This document shows, in pieces, positions 5,175 to 6,660 of a DNA stretch of 6,660 bases. This DNA comes from Spirochaetales bacterium. Lineage in GTDB: Bacteria; Spirochaetota; Spirochaetia; DSM-27196; PWMO01. A model generated the notes under the pieces. That model made no database searches, had not been told where the DNA came from, and was given only the letters and a program-made list of their open reading frames with translations. Made by a program: the position numbers and the translations under genes. The first letter of the stretch is position 1. The number at the start of each line of letters is the position of its first letter. The stretch spans positions 1 through 6,660 of the forward strand of contig SKLB01000263.1 of assembly GCA_007123465.1 (NCBI GenBank). Direction: 5' to 3'.

Positions 5175-5630
5175 GTGACACTACGTCAGGCATTCAGGCG
5201 CGCGTTTTTACTGATTGCGCTTGCCTTGTTTCTTGTCGCTGCGGTCCACGCGGCGACTACCGCTCTGTTTGTTTTGCGCGCGCAGCGGACCAGCGGGACT
5301 GTAGTTGGGTATCGCGTTGTGGAGGGCGCATCTCCACCGTTTGTTGCTGATGACGCACGGCTCTATTATGCGGTGGTGGAGTTCGAAGATGCCCACGGCG
5401 TCTCACAGCGGGTAACCTCTCCGCGTGGGCGGCGCAGCCGTCCGGTTGCTGCGGGAAGCGAGATCGAAGTGCTGTGGATTCCCGGCCGAGGCACCAGCGC
5501 GCGCATCGATTCCACTATGGATCTCTGGGGTGCGGCGCTGATCTTTGGCGGGTTGGGATTGCTGTTCCTGTTGATCGCTGTTGCTGCCCCGGCGGGCTTT
5601 CGCCGATCGAGGTCGCATAATCAGCGCTGA
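5175..5630 (+). CDS. DUF3592-type membrane protein
   Basis: A 151-residue protein with two transmembrane helices, at about residues 11-34 (FLLIALALFLVAAVHA and on) and 116-139 (WGAALIFGGLGLLFLLIAVA). The roughly 75-residue stretch between them should lie outside the membrane. It has the pattern of DUF3592 proteins: a GTVVGYR strand, YYAVVEFEDAHG, a TSPRGRRS turn, then GSEIEVLWIPGRGTSARID just before the second helix. Positive residues at both ends (RQAFRR; RRSRSHNQR) put both termini in the cytoplasm. The family has no established function. The GTG start is chosen for the AGGAGG before it. The gene shares a short upstream region with the divergent HMA gene, and its last 10 bases overlap the facing ABC ATPase gene; no functional link to either is visible. 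Confidence 0.8.
   Translation: MTLRQAFRRAFLLIALALFLVAAVHAATTALFVLRAQRTSGTVVGYRVVEGASPPFVADDARLYYAVVEFEDAHGVSQRVTSPRGRRSRPVAAGSEIEVLWIPGRGTSARIDSTMDLWGAALIFGGLGLLFLLIAVAAPAGFRRSRSHNQR
5621..5630. repeat. Palindrome shared by two facing stop codons
   Basis: TCAGCGCTGA is its own reverse complement. It holds the TGA of the DUF3592 gene on the + strand and the TGA of the ABC ATPase gene on the - strand. Both proteins therefore end in Gln-Arg read from the same bases. The flanking bases do not extend the palindrome. Confidence 0.9.
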
Positions 5631-6640
5631 CCAGAAGATAGTGTTGTGGCTGATGCGTTCTCGTTGAAATAGCGCGATACCCTGTGTCCCGGGGAAACCT
5701 CATCCATCGTTTGTGCAGCGCTGTCTGCTGCGGTGAGCGGTGAGTCAGGCTGGTAGACGCGTGGGTCAATGCCCGCCGGCGGCCGGGTTGGGTCGGGCAG
5801 TTCACCAAACCTGGCCTGAACAGAGCGCTGAGTCCGCGGGCCGGTTTCGACCTGTGGAATAGCCGCGTAGAGATGCCGCGTGTAGGGATGCAGCCGCTGC
5901 GAAATCAGATTCTGGGACGGTGCCTCTTCCATCATCAGCCCGCGGTACATTACGCCGATCCGATCGCTGACGTAAGAGACCACCGCCAGGTCGTGCGCGA
6001 TGAACAGCATCGAGAGTTTGTATTCCTGCTTGAGCTTGAGCAGCAGGTTCAGAATCTGGCCCTGGATTGATACGTCGAGCGCCGATACAACCTCGTCACA
6101 GATCAGCAGTTCCGGCTTGGCCATCAGTGCGCGCGCTATAGAGATTCGCTGGCGCTGTCCGCCGGAGAAGTCGGCTGCGCGGCGCTCGAGATCCGACGGC
6201 TGAAGCCCCACATCCACCATGACCGCTTCCGCCTGGCGGCGTGCCTCTTTCGGTCCGGGCCAGAAGGGCGAGTAGCGGTAGCCGGCAGTCAGGATTTCCA
6301 GGATATCCATGCGCGGATTGAGCGAGCGCGCCGGATCCTGGAAGACGTACTGGATCTTGCTGCGCAGCAGATGCAGCCTGCGGCTGTCCAGTCGCTCTAC
6401 GCTATAGCTCTCTCCTTCACGGTCGGTAAACCGGATCGAGCCGCTGTCGCTGCGATACATGCGAACCGCCAACCGCGCGGTTGTAGTCTTGCCGCAGCCG
6501 GATTCACCAACCAGCCCGTATATCTCGTTGTCATTAACCCTCAGACTTACGCCGTTTACCGCGTAGACATAGCGATCTTCGCGGGCAAAGAATCCGGCTT
6601 CGAGATTGAAGCGCTTGTAGACGTTGCGGATCTCCAGCAC
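5621..6640 (-). CDS. Oligopeptide/dipeptide ABC transporter ATP-binding protein (DppF/OppF type)
   Basis: A 339-residue ATPase of a peptide importer, bound to the inner face of the membrane with a partner ATPase and two permeases. Walker A is GESGCGKT (45-52), the Q-loop Q101 is in VFQDPARSLNPR, the signature is SGGQRQR (159-165), Walker B is LLICDE (178-183), and the H-loop H216 is in FIAHDLAVV. All catalytic residues are intact. CDEVVSALDVSIQGQ resembles E. coli DppF more than DppD, although the usual Pro after DE is Val. A C-terminal oligopeptide-transporter extension starts at HPYTRHLYAAIP (251-262). In this extension the four conserved Cys of the usual pattern are gone: GID, YQPD, ADSA and VSR stand in their places. 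The start is GTG at 6640, with AAAGGAG 6 bases upstream. The gene is probably last in an operon whose permease and D-type ATPase genes lie beyond the right edge. Substrate class is inferred from family only. Confidence 0.93.
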   Translation of the reverse strand: MLEIRNVYKRFNLEAGFFAREDRYVYAVNGVSLRVNDNEIYGLVGESGCGKTTTARLAVRMYRSDSGSIRFTDREGESYSVERLDSRRLHLLRSKIQYVFQDPARSLNPRMDILEILTAGYRYSPFWPGPKEARRQAEAVMVDVGLQPSDLERRAADFSGGQRQRISIARALMAKPELLICDEVVSALDVSIQGQILNLLLKLKQEYKLSMLFIAHDLAVVSYVSDRIGVMYRGLMMEEAPSQNLISQRLHPYTRHLYAAIPQVETGPRTQRSVQARFGELPDPTRPPAGIDPRVYQPDSPLTAADSAAQTMDEVSPGHRVSRYFNENASATTLSSGQR

Positions 6641-6646
6641 CGGTTA

Positions 6647-6653
6647 CTCCTTT
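6647..6653 (-). promoter_or_regulatory. Ribosome binding site of the ABC ATPase gene
   Basis: AAAGGAG on the - strand, 6 bases before GTG 6640. Two TAA triplets (6654-6652 and 6646-6644) lie around it, and either could be the stop of an upstream operon gene outside the window. Confidence 0.75.
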
Positions 6654-6660
6654 ACTCCCG

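Overview
The window reads as chromosomal DNA of moderately high GC content from a free-living bacterium, most likely a spirochaete of the Spirochaeta group. This assignment is inference. It rests on a stand-alone rpsD gene outside the alpha operon, a signalling protein that fuses a degenerate receiver, an RsbW-like ATPase and a cyclic-nucleotide domain, and a flagellar-type (sigma-28-like) promoter motif in front of that gene. I recognise no mobile element, CRISPR array, tRNA or rRNA.

Layout: (1) 1-237 is the 3' end of an unrecognised + strand gene with a basic, low-complexity tail. (2) 322-936 is rpsD (ribosomal protein S4, zinc-free type), with its own promoter starting on the stop codon of the previous gene. 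(3) On the - strand, a SorC-type regulator (3439-2462) and glycerol kinase glpK (2469-964) form a two-gene operon whose coding regions overlap by 8 bases. A GC-rich hairpin separates the facing ends of rpsD and glpK. (4) 3440-3562 is a divergent control region. On one side is a near-consensus housekeeping promoter for the regulator, with -10 spacing that implies a leaderless mRNA. On the other is a sigma-28-like motif. (5) 3563-4849 encodes the pseudo-receiver/HATPase/cNMP-binding protein. (6) 5091-4846 (-) is a small metal-binding (HMA) protein, and 5175-5630 (+) is a two-helix DUF3592 membrane protein; they diverge from a short control region. (7) 6640-5621 (-) is the F-type ATPase of an oligopeptide/dipeptide ABC transporter, whose partner genes lie beyond the right edge.

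The genes belong to several small units rather than one pathway: translation, glycerol uptake and phosphorylation under a dedicated regulator, a stress or motility signalling switch, metal handling, an envelope protein and peptide import. Packing is very tight. Convergent genes overlap at 4846-4849 and 5621-5630; the second overlap is a perfect 10-base palindrome, so both genes end in the same three codons. The parts most worth following up are the three-domain signalling protein with its sigma-28-like promoter, the leaderless glp regulator, and the loss of the cysteine motif in the peptide ABC ATPase.
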